A DNA stretch of 64,000 nt, taken from the NCBI GenBank assembly GCA_030840335.1, contig JAUZFR010000077.1, forward strand, positions 1-64,000, given 5' to 3'. Below the pieces are notes generated by a model. The model saw only the letters and a program-made list of their open reading frames with translations. It was not told the origin of the DNA and did no database searches. Origin of the DNA: Actinomycetota bacterium (GTDB lineage: Bacteria; Actinomycetota; Actinomycetes; Actinomycetales; Microbacteriaceae). This document shows, in pieces, positions 25,008 to 33,179 of this stretch. Position 1 is the stretch's first letter; the number at the start of each line of letters is the position of its first letter. Both the position numbers and the translations under genes were made by a program.

Positions 25008-25100
25008 CTACATGATCGTGCGGAGGAGAAGCACGATGGCCACGGCGGTTGCGCTGAGAATCGCCGCAATGAGTGCAATTGCCCGTACCCGCAAGCTCAT
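25008..25100 (-). CDS. Possible 30-residue membrane micro-protein
   Basis: A short minus-strand frame reads MSLRVRAIALIAAIL, then SATAVAIVLLLRTIM, and stops. It is one hydrophobic helix with a basic N-terminus. GGGGGTAAGAA precedes the ATG. It fits exactly into the gap between the helicase and DNA polymerase IV genes, both on the same strand. No family is recognised. Confidence 0.5.
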   Translation of the reverse strand: MSLRVRAIALIAAILSATAVAIVLLLRTIM

Positions 25101-25122
25101 TTCTTACCCCCTGGCCCACACT

Positions 25123-26358
25123 CTATTGGCTGGATGGCTCCGATGGCGGCTTCTTCACCAGCGCGGCAGGTCGCACGAGGCCGCGACCGAAACGCTCGGC
25201 GACGGCGTCCATGGCCTGTTCCGCCTCTCGCCAACCCTCGTTTTCTTCCCAAAGGCCGAGTGCGGCGTCTGCGGAGGGCACCAGTTGTTCCATGCGCACC
25301 CCCACCAGCCGGATGCGCGATTCGGGCTTGTCGACGGCCCGATAGATCTCGGCGACCTCCTCGTAGATGCGGCGCCCGAGATCGGTGTGCTCGGTCAGCG
25401 TGCGGGAACGGGTGATCGTGGTGAAATCACCGAAGCGCAGCTTCAGCACGACCGTTCGGCCGACCAGGTCTGCGCGCCGAAGTCGCACCGCCACCTGGTC
25501 GCTCATTCGCAACAGCTCGCGCCGGATGGTCGCGGGATCGGTGACGTCGTGTTCGAACGTCACCTCGTGTCCAACGCTCTTCTCCTCGCGTGACGTCGTC
25601 ACTGATCGTGCGTCCCTCGCCCAGGCGAGTGCGAACAGTTTTTCGCCCGCGGCCTCGCCGAGCATCTTCGTGAGGGTCGGCAGCGGCGTGTTTGCGACGT
25701 CGCCAACCGTTCGAAGACCTAGTCGAGTGAGGGATTCGGCGGTCTTCGCACCCACACCCCACAACGCGGAGATCGGCAGCGGATGAAGGAAGTCGAGCGT
25801 GTCGGCAAGCGGAACGACGAGAAGACCGTCGGGCTTGGCCAGCCCGGACGCGAGCTTCGCGATGAACTTGGTCGCCGCGACCCCGATCGAACAGTTCAGC
25901 CCGGTTTCCGCGAGAACCCGCCGACGAAGTGCTGTGCCGATCTCCCACGGTGTGCCGAGCAGCCGTCTCGACCCCGTGACGTCCAGGAAGGCCTCATCGA
26001 TGCTGAGGGGCTCGACGAGCGGCGTCACGTCGTTGCAGATGGCCATCACCGCGCGGGAGAAGTGCTGATATCGCTCGAAGTGCGGCTCGAGCACGATCGC
26101 ATTCGGGCATCGCCGTAGTGCGATCGACATCGGCATGGCCGAGTTGACGCCATATTTACGAGCCTCGTAGGTTGCCGCGGTCACGACCGATCGCGCTCCG
26201 CGACCGCCGACGATAACAGGCAGGCCGCGCAGGTCGGGTCGCTCGAGAAGTTCGACGGACGCGAAGAACGCATCCATATCGAGGTGCATGATGTTCGCGG
26301 CATCATCGATGACGGGCTCAGCGGAAACCTGTCGCCCACGCCCATCCTGCTTGCTCAC
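25123..26358 (-). CDS. dinB: DNA polymerase IV (Y family)
   Basis: The product is about 411 residues from the GTG at 26358; an ATG at 26388 is also in frame. Catalytic motifs are intact: MHLDMDAFFASVE and SIDEAFLDV. The helix-hairpin-helix of the thumb is ALWGVGAKTAESLTRLG, and a little-finger domain follows. It performs translesion synthesis past damaged bases. No SOS box is seen upstream, unlike the imu operon, so its control may differ. Confidence 0.93.
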   Translation of the reverse strand: MSKQDGRGRQVSAEPVIDDAANIMHLDMDAFFASVELLERPDLRGLPVIVGGRGARSVVTAATYEARKYGVNSAMPMSIALRRCPNAIVLEPHFERYQHFSRAVMAICNDVTPLVEPLSIDEAFLDVTGSRRLLGTPWEIGTALRRRVLAETGLNCSIGVAATKFIAKLASGLAKPDGLLVVPLADTLDFLHPLPISALWGVGAKTAESLTRLGLRTVGDVANTPLPTLTKMLGEAAGEKLFALAWARDARSVTTSREEKSVGHEVTFEHDVTDPATIRRELLRMSDQVAVRLRRADLVGRTVVLKLRFGDFTTITRSRTLTEHTDLGRRIYEEVAEIYRAVDKPESRIRLVGVRMEQLVPSADAALGLWEENEGWREAEQAMDAVAERFGRGLVRPAALVKKPPSEPSSQ

Positions 26359-26420
26359 AGAGCAAGTCTCGCAGCAACCGCCGACCATCCCCCCGGCTGG
26401 CCGAGTGGCAGGATGGAATC

Positions 26421-27188
26421 ATGGCTCAGCAACATCCGTGGACTCGTTATGTCGCGATTGGCGACTCGTTTACTGAGGGAATCGGCGATCCGGAATCTCG
26501 CAGCCCCGGCGGTTTTCGTGGCTGGGCAGATCGGGTCGCCGAAGTTCTGAGCGCGAAGACCGGCGATTTTGCCTACGCGAACCTCGCCATTCGCGGACGC
26601 CTGATGGACCAGATCTTCGACGAACAGATCGAGCCGGCGCTCGCGCTTCATCCCGACCTCGTCTCGATCTCGGCGGGCGGCAACAACATCATCCGTCCGG
26701 GCAGCGATCCGGATCTCATCTCGGCCCGCCTCGAGGAGGCAGTGTCGCGGCTGCGTGCGGATGGTGCGACTGTTGTCGTCTTTACAGGCCCCGACATCGG
26801 CATGACCCCGGTGCTCGGTCGCTCGCGCGGCAAGGTCGCGATCTTCAATGAGAACATCCACGCTCTGGCCCTTCGCCATGACGCGGTCGTCGCAGACATG
26901 TGGGCGCTTCGCGAACTGCAGGATACCCGGATGTGGGCTCCCGACCGCCTGCACTTCTCCCCCATCGGACACAACACGATCGCCCGAATGGTGCTGAATT
27001 CGCTGGGCGTCGACAACGACCTCGAACCCTATGAGCCCGAGCCGATGCCCCCGGTGTCATGGCGCCAGGCACGATCGGAGGACCTCGGCTGGGCGCGCGA
27101 GCACCTCGTGCCGTGGGTTATCCGGCGCATCCGTCACCAGTCGTCCGGCGATCACGTCACGCCGAAGCGCCCGGACTTCACGCCCTAG
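26421..27188 (+). CDS. SGNH/GDSL hydrolase
   Basis: The 255-residue protein shows all four SGNH blocks: AIGDSFTEG (nucleophile Ser), the glycine block, SAGGNNI (Asn) and DRLHFSPIGH (Asp-His). It has no signal peptide, so it should be cytosolic. The family includes esterases and deacetylases of lipids or sugars. The C-terminal 40 residues are rich in Trp, Arg and Pro (RQARSEDLGWAREHLVPWV), typical of actinobacterial members. It is divergent from dinB. Confidence 0.9.
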   Translation: MAQQHPWTRYVAIGDSFTEGIGDPESRSPGGFRGWADRVAEVLSAKTGDFAYANLAIRGRLMDQIFDEQIEPALALHPDLVSISAGGNNIIRPGSDPDLISARLEEAVSRLRADGATVVVFTGPDIGMTPVLGRSRGKVAIFNENIHALALRHDAVVADMWALRELQDTRMWAPDRLHFSPIGHNTIARMVLNSLGVDNDLEPYEPEPMPPVSWRQARSEDLGWAREHLVPWVIRRIRHQSSGDHVTPKRPDFTP

Positions 27189-27218
27189 CCGGGCTGGGCC
27201 CGCAGGTCGTGGAGCGGG

Positions 27219-28316
27219 TTACCGCCCCGCCGAAGCCGCTGTCGGGCAGTAGAACGTCGGCCGCGCGGCCAGCCCGACCTTGTGCAGATAGCGGGTCACA
27301 ATGCCGTAGGCCTCGCCGAGTCCGGTCTGCGTGTACAGGATTCCGCGATCCTCGCAGTATTCGCGCACGATCTCGCTGGCGCGTCGAAGGTGCGGTCGCG
27401 CCATACTCGGGAACAGGTGGTGCTCGATCTGGTAGTTAAGGCCACCCATGTAGACGTTCATGAACGCCCCGCCGCGGATGTTGCGGCTGGTGAGAACCTG
27501 GCGGCCGAGGAAGTCGACCTTGGCGTCGCGGGCGAGGATCGGCATTCCCGTGTGATTCGGTGCGAACGACGCACCCATGTACACGCCGAAGACGGCGAGC
27601 TGAACTCCGAGAAACGCGAAAGCGAGACCGGGCGGCAGCAGTGTGAACAAGACTGCGAGGTACCCGAGGTTACGGATGGCGAGCAGCACGATCTCGAGTG
27701 CCCGCTTGTCGACCTTGCCCGGGCGGAAAACGGTCTTGAACGCGTGGATGTGGAGGTTGAGACCCTCGAGGGTCAGCGCGGGGAAGAACAGCCAGCCCTG
27801 GCGCTGCACCAGTTTGCCGTAGATGCCCTTGATGCCCACGGCGTCTTCCTCACGGAAGATGATGTAGTCGGGTTCGATGTCGGGGTCTTTGTCAACCGTG
27901 TTCGGGTTTGCGTGATGGCGCGAGTGCTTGGACATCCACCAGGAGTAGCTGATCCCCACGATCAGGTCGGCGATGAATCGACCGGTGTGGTCGTTTGCCT
28001 TGCCCGAATTGAAGATCTGGCGGTGGGACGCCTCGTGAGCGAGGAACGCGTACTGGGTCAGCAGAATTCCGAGTACGCCGGCGATGAGCAGCTGGTACCA
28101 CGTGTCATGCAACATCGCGAAGCCCACCCACGCGGCGCCCATGGCTGCGCTGATGGACAGAAACGTCACGATGTAGAACCCGCGCCGACGGCGCAGAAGG
28201 CCAGCGTCACGAACCGTGCTGAGGAGGGCCGAAAACTCGGACGTCGGGTTTGCCAGTCCGCGGGGTCCGGTGCGGACGATGCGAATTGACGGTGCGGCGG
28301 AGCCGGGACTGGTCAC
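27219..28316 (-). CDS. Fatty acid (acyl-CoA/lipid) desaturase
   Basis: I start it at the GTG at 28316, preceded by AGGGG; the frame is open to 28619. The 365-residue membrane enzyme has the three His boxes HEASH, HSRHH and QIEHH that hold the di-iron centre, between paired membrane helices. It introduces double bonds into acyl chains using oxygen and an electron donor, adjusting membrane fluidity. It is minus-strand, downstream of the D,D-carboxypeptidase gene. Confidence 0.92.
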   Translation of the reverse strand: MTSPGSAAPSIRIVRTGPRGLANPTSEFSALLSTVRDAGLLRRRRGFYIVTFLSISAAMGAAWVGFAMLHDTWYQLLIAGVLGILLTQYAFLAHEASHRQIFNSGKANDHTGRFIADLIVGISYSWWMSKHSRHHANPNTVDKDPDIEPDYIIFREEDAVGIKGIYGKLVQRQGWLFFPALTLEGLNLHIHAFKTVFRPGKVDKRALEIVLLAIRNLGYLAVLFTLLPPGLAFAFLGVQLAVFGVYMGASFAPNHTGMPILARDAKVDFLGRQVLTSRNIRGGAFMNVYMGGLNYQIEHHLFPSMARPHLRRASEIVREYCEDRGILYTQTGLGEAYGIVTRYLHKVGLAARPTFYCPTAASAGR

Positions 28317-28416
28317 ATTACCCCTGAGATCAGGTTGACTTCCCAGTCCTTGAAATGAGCGGATGCTCGATAGATGTCCACAGCCTATGTGGGTTTCGCC
28401 GCGAATCCGTTCTTTG

Positions 28417-29640
28417 TCAGAGCTTTCCCGGGTGAGTGAGTCGCCACCACATTCCCGGATCGGCGACGGAGCTCGACAGCGCGAGCGGGACAGTGATGGT
28501 CTGCCCGGCGACGGTGAAGATGGCGGAGCCGACGACCGTTCCCTTAGCTGCCAGAACGATGGAATCCGTATGCACGCTGGCCCGCACCGGGGTACCCGCC
28601 CACACCACCACGGAGGCATCCCGGGTCGCCACCGCGGTCGTCTTTGCGCCCCACCTGGTCGAATATGAGCCGAATCTCTGGCCGATCGTTGACAGAGTTA
28701 CTGACGAGAATCCCTTTCGCACGCTTGCGACCAGCCGACGGATCTGTTTGTCGATCGCCGGATGATTCGGGCCGTCCAGAATTACGCCGACGAGGGTGAT
28801 CTTCTGGTCGCCAACGGTGAACGAACTCGCGAAAAGCAGTGAAGCGCCCGCCGAATCCAGTGTCCCGGTCTTGATCCCGTTGATGCCCTCGATTCCCAGC
28901 AGCTGGTTCGTGTTTTCTATCAATCCGACCACGGGCAGCCGGGTGTGGCGAATCGCGATGATCCTGGACACGAGCGGGTTCGCGAGAGCAATCTTCCCCA
29001 ACGCGATGAGATCGCTCGGTGTGCTTCGGTTCGCCGAATTGAGCCCGGTCGAGTCGGTGAGCGTCGTCGACTTCATACCGTGCTGAACGAGCCAGGCTTT
29101 GGCTGCGGGAAGAAAATTCTTCTCGGAGCCGAATGCCCAGTCGGCGAGGGCCCGCGCGTAGTTGTTCGCAGATGCAACGAGCGCAACGGTGAGCACGTCG
29201 CGCTCCGACATCGTCCCACCGACCCGGATCGGATAGACGTCGCCGTTGCGGGCGAGGTACGCCTTGCGAATCGCTTCATCTGCTGCGGTGAACGGGATGG
29301 ACGGGCCTGCCTTGCCGACAGCCAGCGGTTTCTTCTCAAGCACGACGAGCGTGGTGATGATCTTCGTGATCGAAGCGATCGGCAGCGGGTTCGTGCTTCC
29401 GCCCTCGGTCAGCACCTCGGGGAACCCGATCGCACTGATAGCGCTGGCGCCGTACGTGGGCATTGACAGCACCGGAGCGACGGTCGCCGGAAACGCGACC
29501 GCGGGACCGCTGGCGGCAATGGCGGGGATGGGCGCAAGAAGCGTCACCGGAAGGTAGATCGCGACCGCGAGAACAAAGGTGAGGATGCCCAGAACCGTCA
29601 CTCGTCGGCGCGCGTATACCTGCTTTCGGGTTTTGGGCAC
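28417..29640 (-). CDS. D-alanyl-D-alanine carboxypeptidase (penicillin-binding, S11)
   Basis: The 407-residue protein has an N-terminal membrane anchor or signal (basic ARRRVTV, then a hydrophobic segment to AIAAS). The S11 active-site triad of motifs follows: SITK with the nucleophile Ser, SANNYA and KTGT. A C-terminal domain of about 100 residues follows and ends in WWRLTHPGKL. It trims the terminal D-Ala of peptidoglycan stem peptides outside the membrane. Confidence 0.9.
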   Translation of the reverse strand: MPKTRKQVYARRRVTVLGILTFVLAVAIYLPVTLLAPIPAIAASGPAVAFPATVAPVLSMPTYGASAISAIGFPEVLTEGGSTNPLPIASITKIITTLVVLEKKPLAVGKAGPSIPFTAADEAIRKAYLARNGDVYPIRVGGTMSERDVLTVALVASANNYARALADWAFGSEKNFLPAAKAWLVQHGMKSTTLTDSTGLNSANRSTPSDLIALGKIALANPLVSRIIAIRHTRLPVVGLIENTNQLLGIEGINGIKTGTLDSAGASLLFASSFTVGDQKITLVGVILDGPNHPAIDKQIRRLVASVRKGFSSVTLSTIGQRFGSYSTRWGAKTTAVATRDASVVVWAGTPVRASVHTDSIVLAAKGTVVGSAIFTVAGQTITVPLALSSSVADPGMWWRLTHPGKL

Positions 29641-29705
29641 CTAGGAATACTAAACAGATCGGGCGCTGCGGTCCTGTCAAAACCATGACTTCGGCGAACG
29701 ATCCC

Positions 29706-29711
29706 TAGGCT
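29706..29711 (+). promoter_or_regulatory. -10 box TAGGCT deciding the 29718 start
   Basis: TAGGCT ends six bases before ATG 29718, supporting a leaderless start there and not at the in-frame GTG 29712. Confidence 0.45.
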
Positions 29712-29717
29712 GTGCCC

Positions 29718-30641
29718 ATGGATACTGCGCCGTTCGAGCATGCGGCAATGGATCGATATCCGACAATTTCGACCTGGCAGGCCGATGCTCCAACCCTTGT
29801 CGCAACCATGCTGTCGCGCTGGCACCTGGAGCCCCGCGGAGCTTTCATCGGTGGTGTGGCCGCCTCTGTTCTTGAGGTCAAGACGCGGGACGGTTTCCCC
29901 GCGATCCTGAAGGTCGGCTACCCGCACCCCGAGGCCATCTGGGAGGCCGTGGGGCTGACGGCCTTTCCGCCGGGCACGGCTCCGGAGGTACTCGACCAGG
30001 ACGCGTGGACCTGGTCGATGCTGTTGGAGCCGATTGTGCCGGGCACTCCGCTGTCGAAGACAACTCTCGACTCACGAGAGGCCATGAACTCCGCAGGCGC
30101 GCTGTTGGCCAAACTCTCCACGGGCGTCGTCCCGAATGGACTACCCACACTCGCAGACGCGATGACGGCCTATGCGACCGACGCGATGCTTCGCCTTGAC
30201 AGCCAATCGGCTGCCCTCGACTCGTTTGGCGTTCGGGCGCTGGTGGTCGACGCGGTCGAGACGCTCATGGTTCTTGCCGCATCTGCCTCGGAGCATCGAC
30301 TGCTCCACGGTGACTTCAATCCGGGCAACATCCTGCTCGGTCCGGACGGGCGCTGGTTGGCCGTCGATCCGAAGCCACTCGTCGGCGATCCGGCGTTCGA
30401 CCTGTGGCCGCTCGTGAGCCAGGTGGGCAGCCCCTTCGAGGCCGCGCATCCGGCGAGCGTCCTGGCAGAGCATCTCGAGCTTGCCGCCGCGGCCGCTGGA
30501 GTGGACCGGGATCGCGCGGCGAGCTGGGCGTACGCTCGCGCTGGGCTCAATGTGAGCTGGTATCTCGCCGACGGACTTCCCGCTCAGGCCGCGACCGAAG
30601 CTGCTGAGTTCGTGGCCTGGGCTACCGTCGCCGGGCGGTAA
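29718..30641 (+). CDS. APH(6)/hydroxyurea-type phosphotransferase
   Basis: The 307-residue kinase resembles the streptomycin 6-phosphotransferase/hydroxyurea kinase family: LLEPIVPGTPLSKT (hinge), LLHGDFNPGNILL (catalytic Asp/Asn loop) and LAVDPKPLVGDPAFDLWPLV (metal-binding Asp). Such enzymes can inactivate aminoglycosides by phosphorylation, but chromosomal copies often have other substrates, so resistance should not be assumed. The last 20 bases overlap the convergent methyltransferase gene. Confidence 0.87.
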   Translation: MDTAPFEHAAMDRYPTISTWQADAPTLVATMLSRWHLEPRGAFIGGVAASVLEVKTRDGFPAILKVGYPHPEAIWEAVGLTAFPPGTAPEVLDQDAWTWSMLLEPIVPGTPLSKTTLDSREAMNSAGALLAKLSTGVVPNGLPTLADAMTAYATDAMLRLDSQSAALDSFGVRALVVDAVETLMVLAASASEHRLLHGDFNPGNILLGPDGRWLAVDPKPLVGDPAFDLWPLVSQVGSPFEAAHPASVLAEHLELAAAAAGVDRDRAASWAYARAGLNVSWYLADGLPAQAATEAAEFVAWATVAGR

Positions 30642-31446
30642 GCGCGTAGAGCGCTACGGCGCTCGCCGACGCCACGTTGAGCGAGTCGACGCCGTGCAGC
30701 ATCGGGATCGTCACGACGCTGTCGGCTTCGCGCAGCGCAGCGCGGCTCAGGCCATCACCCTCTGTGCCGAGCACTAGCGCGACCTTGGTGGGCGCGGATG
30801 CGGCGAAAGCGTCGAGCGTGATCGCATCCTGAGCAAGCGCAAGCGCGGCCAGGTGGAATCCGAGATCGTGAAGGACGGTGGCGCCCTCCGGCCAGTCCGG
30901 GAGCCTCGTCCATGGCACCTGCAGGACCGTCCCCATACTGACCCGCACGCTGCGACGGTAGAGCGGATCGGCGCATCGCGGGGTGATCAGCACCGCGTCG
31001 GCGCCGAGACCGGCTACAGAGCGGAAGATGGCCCCGACGTTGGTGTGGTCGACGATGTCTTCGAGCACAACGATGCGTGTGGCACCCGCGACGATGTCGG
31101 CGACGGACGCGAGCGGCGGTCTCTCCATTGACGCAAGAGCACCGCGATGCATGTTGAAACCGGTGAGGCTCTGCAGCAGTTCGTTGTCGCCCACGTAGAT
31201 CAAACCGTCGTAAGGGGCAAGAAGCGGCTCGACCTCGGGCAGCCACTTCTCGAGCGTCAGCACCGAACGCGGGCGGTGACCCGCGGCGAGGGCACGTTCG
31301 ATCACTTTGCCGGACTCGGCGATGTAGAGTCCGCCCGCCGGTTCGGAGACTCGCCGCAGCGCGACGTCCGTCAGGTCGCGATAGTCGCGCAGATCGGGCG
31401 AATCAAGCGAAGAAATCGGAACTACCTGCACGCGCTTTGCTCCCAA
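30622..31446 (-). CDS. TrmH/SpoU family RNA 2'-O-methyltransferase
   Basis: The 274-residue protein has an N-terminal substrate-binding domain (GLYIAESGKVIERAL) and a C-terminal SPOUT domain with the knot motifs VLEDIVDHTNVGAIFRS, VLGTEGDGLS and IPMLHGVDSLNVASA. The family methylates ribose 2'-OH in rRNA or tRNA with S-adenosylmethionine. The exact site is unknown. It is divergent from the sirtuin gene. Confidence 0.9.
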   Translation of the reverse strand: MGAKRVQVVPISSLDSPDLRDYRDLTDVALRRVSEPAGGLYIAESGKVIERALAAGHRPRSVLTLEKWLPEVEPLLAPYDGLIYVGDNELLQSLTGFNMHRGALASMERPPLASVADIVAGATRIVVLEDIVDHTNVGAIFRSVAGLGADAVLITPRCADPLYRRSVRVSMGTVLQVPWTRLPDWPEGATVLHDLGFHLAALALAQDAITLDAFAASAPTKVALVLGTEGDGLSRAALREADSVVTIPMLHGVDSLNVASASAVALYALTARRR

Positions 31447-31544
31447 GGGTTGCGCCGGGAGCGGACACTGCCAGCATTCCGAAACATATCCGAAAACTTT
31501 GTTGTTTAGTCTGGCGTACAGGTCGCAGAAAAAGAGGAGGCACG

Positions 31545-32405
31545 ATGTCGCAGCCCCTTGTGGACACCGCGCCCACGCTCGAGGCGGAAACGTCGGCGCT
31601 CGTGGATGCTGCGGTCGACATTCTGCGCGGTCGAAAGGTCGCTGTTCTGACCGGGGCGGGTGTGAGCACCGACTCGGGAATTCCCGACTATCGAGGCGAG
31701 GGCGCGCCGGTGCGCACCCCTATGACCTTCCAGCAATTTCTTGACGACCTCGATTACCGCAAGCGTTACTGGGCCGGCAGCCAGCTCGGTTGGCGGCGAT
31801 TCGACACTGCTATCCCCAACGAAGGCCATCGCGCGCTCGCCGAACTCGAGCTTGCCGGGCACGTCAACGGTGTCATCACCCAGAACGTCGACGGCCTGCA
31901 CTTGCGCGCCGGATCGCAGCGCGTCGTCGATCTCCACGGAACCATGGATCGCGTGCGCTGTCTTCGTTGCGGCCAGCTCTATGCCCGCTCGGCGATCGCG
32001 AAGCGCATCGTCGACCTGAACCCCTGGATCGCGGAGGCGTCCGCGACACAGCTCGGCCCCGATGGCGACGTGGAAATCGCGTCCGTCGACGAGTTCGTGA
32101 TCCCCGAATGCGCCAACTGCAGCGGCGTGCTGAAGCCCGATATCGTGTTTTTCGGCGAATTCATCCCGCGCGAGAAGTTCATCGAGGCAAGCGCGCTTGT
32201 TCAGAAGTCTGACGCTCTGATCATTGCCGGGTCATCTCTCGTGGTGAACTCCGGCATCCGCCTGCTCGACCACGCGACCCGGCGCCACTTGCCGGTGGTC
32301 ATTATTAACCGAGGCATTACCAAAGGCGATCCCCGCGCGACCCTGAAGATCGATGCGGGAACCACCGAGACACTCGCCGCGCTGCGCAACAGACTCCTTT
32401 CCTGA
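31545..32405 (+). CDS. Sir2-family NAD-dependent protein deacylase
   Basis: The ATG at 31545 has GAGGAGG upstream; the frame is open to 31437. The 286-residue product contains TGAGVSTDSGIPDYRG (NAD site), TQNVDGLHLRAG, the catalytic His in VVDLHGTMD, and two Cys pairs (CLRCG and CANCSG) for structural zinc. It removes acyl groups from lysines while consuming NAD. Confidence 0.93.
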   Translation: MSQPLVDTAPTLEAETSALVDAAVDILRGRKVAVLTGAGVSTDSGIPDYRGEGAPVRTPMTFQQFLDDLDYRKRYWAGSQLGWRRFDTAIPNEGHRALAELELAGHVNGVITQNVDGLHLRAGSQRVVDLHGTMDRVRCLRCGQLYARSAIAKRIVDLNPWIAEASATQLGPDGDVEIASVDEFVIPECANCSGVLKPDIVFFGEFIPREKFIEASALVQKSDALIIAGSSLVVNSGIRLLDHATRRHLPVVIINRGITKGDPRATLKIDAGTTETLAALRNRLLS

Positions 32406-32447
32406 GCTCTTCATCCCCGAGTACCGGGGCCGTACGTGCGACGCCTC

Positions 32448-32453
32448 TAGGAT
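32448..32453 (+). promoter_or_regulatory. -10 box TAGGAT for the 32460 gene
   Basis: TAGGAT ends six bases before ATG 32460, a leaderless arrangement. Confidence 0.4.
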
Positions 32454-32459
32454 GAGGCA

Positions 32460-33095
32460 ATGACCTCGCTCTACCTCGTTCGCCATGGAGAAACCGACTG
32501 GAATGCACAGCGGAGAATCCAGGGCAGCACCGACATTCCCCTGAACGAAATGGGCTGGCTGCAGGCCGAGACCACGGGGCGACTGCTTGCCCGCCGCGAA
32601 TGGGACGGGGTGTTCACGAGCCCACTGTCACGCGCGTACGACACCGCCAGCGTGATTGCGCGTGAGATCGGGATGCCGGCGCCCAAGGTCGTCGACGGAA
32701 TCGTCGAGCGCAACTACGGCGCGGCCGAAGGCCTCGACTGGAACGAGATCGAGGCCCAGTTCCCCGGAGACGCGCCCGTTCCTGGTCGCGAAACCCATGC
32801 GGAAGTCGCCGCGCGCGCTATTCCCGCGCTGATCTCCCTGGCGAAGGCCAACCCGTCGACGTCCCTCGTTGTCGTCAGCCACGGAGGGGTCATCCGATCG
32901 GTACTGAACGCCGTGGCGCCGAGCGACTCGCACGGGCCGATCACCAATGGCTCCGTGCACAGCTTCGAATACGTCGACGGAGCCCTCGAGCTGATCGAGT
33001 TCAACGATCCGATCGACGAACTCTCACTCGAATACGGCACGGAAGATCTCGACGAGCAGAACGCAGTCGAGAGTCGCGACGCCCTGCACGCCTAA
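32460..33095 (+). CDS. Histidine phosphatase (phosphoglycerate mutase-like)
   Basis: The 211-residue enzyme has LVRHGETDWN with the phospho-accepting His, SPLSRAYDTA, ERNYGAAEG and the second catalytic His in VVSHGGVIRS. The pattern is that of broad-specificity phosphatases of the PGM superfamily and not of cofactor-dependent mutase. The tail (LEYGTEDLDEQNAVESRD) is acidic and variable. Start supported by the box at 32448-32453. Confidence 0.9.
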   Translation: MTSLYLVRHGETDWNAQRRIQGSTDIPLNEMGWLQAETTGRLLARREWDGVFTSPLSRAYDTASVIAREIGMPAPKVVDGIVERNYGAAEGLDWNEIEAQFPGDAPVPGRETHAEVAARAIPALISLAKANPSTSLVVVSHGGVIRSVLNAVAPSDSHGPITNGSVHSFEYVDGALELIEFNDPIDELSLEYGTEDLDEQNAVESRDALHA

Positions 33096-33104
33096 GCTCG
33101 CTTC

Positions 33105-33118
33105 TCCCCGCTTGGGGA
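33105..33118. terminator. Short hairpin TCCCC-GCTT-GGGGA
   Basis: A perfect 5-bp stem with a 4-base loop lies ten bases after the phosphatase stop codon. There is no T-tract. It is a weak terminator candidate and argues against the GTG at 33120 as a start. Confidence 0.3.
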
Positions 33119-33179
33119 CGTGCGCGGAGGCCCGCATCGGTCTAGCGTTGCTGAGAGACGGCATCGTCCCAGACTGACG

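Noticed and set aside
29718-30641. A functional streptomycin-resistance gene
   Set aside because: Family motifs are present, but chromosomal relatives often act on other substrates, and there is no mobile context.
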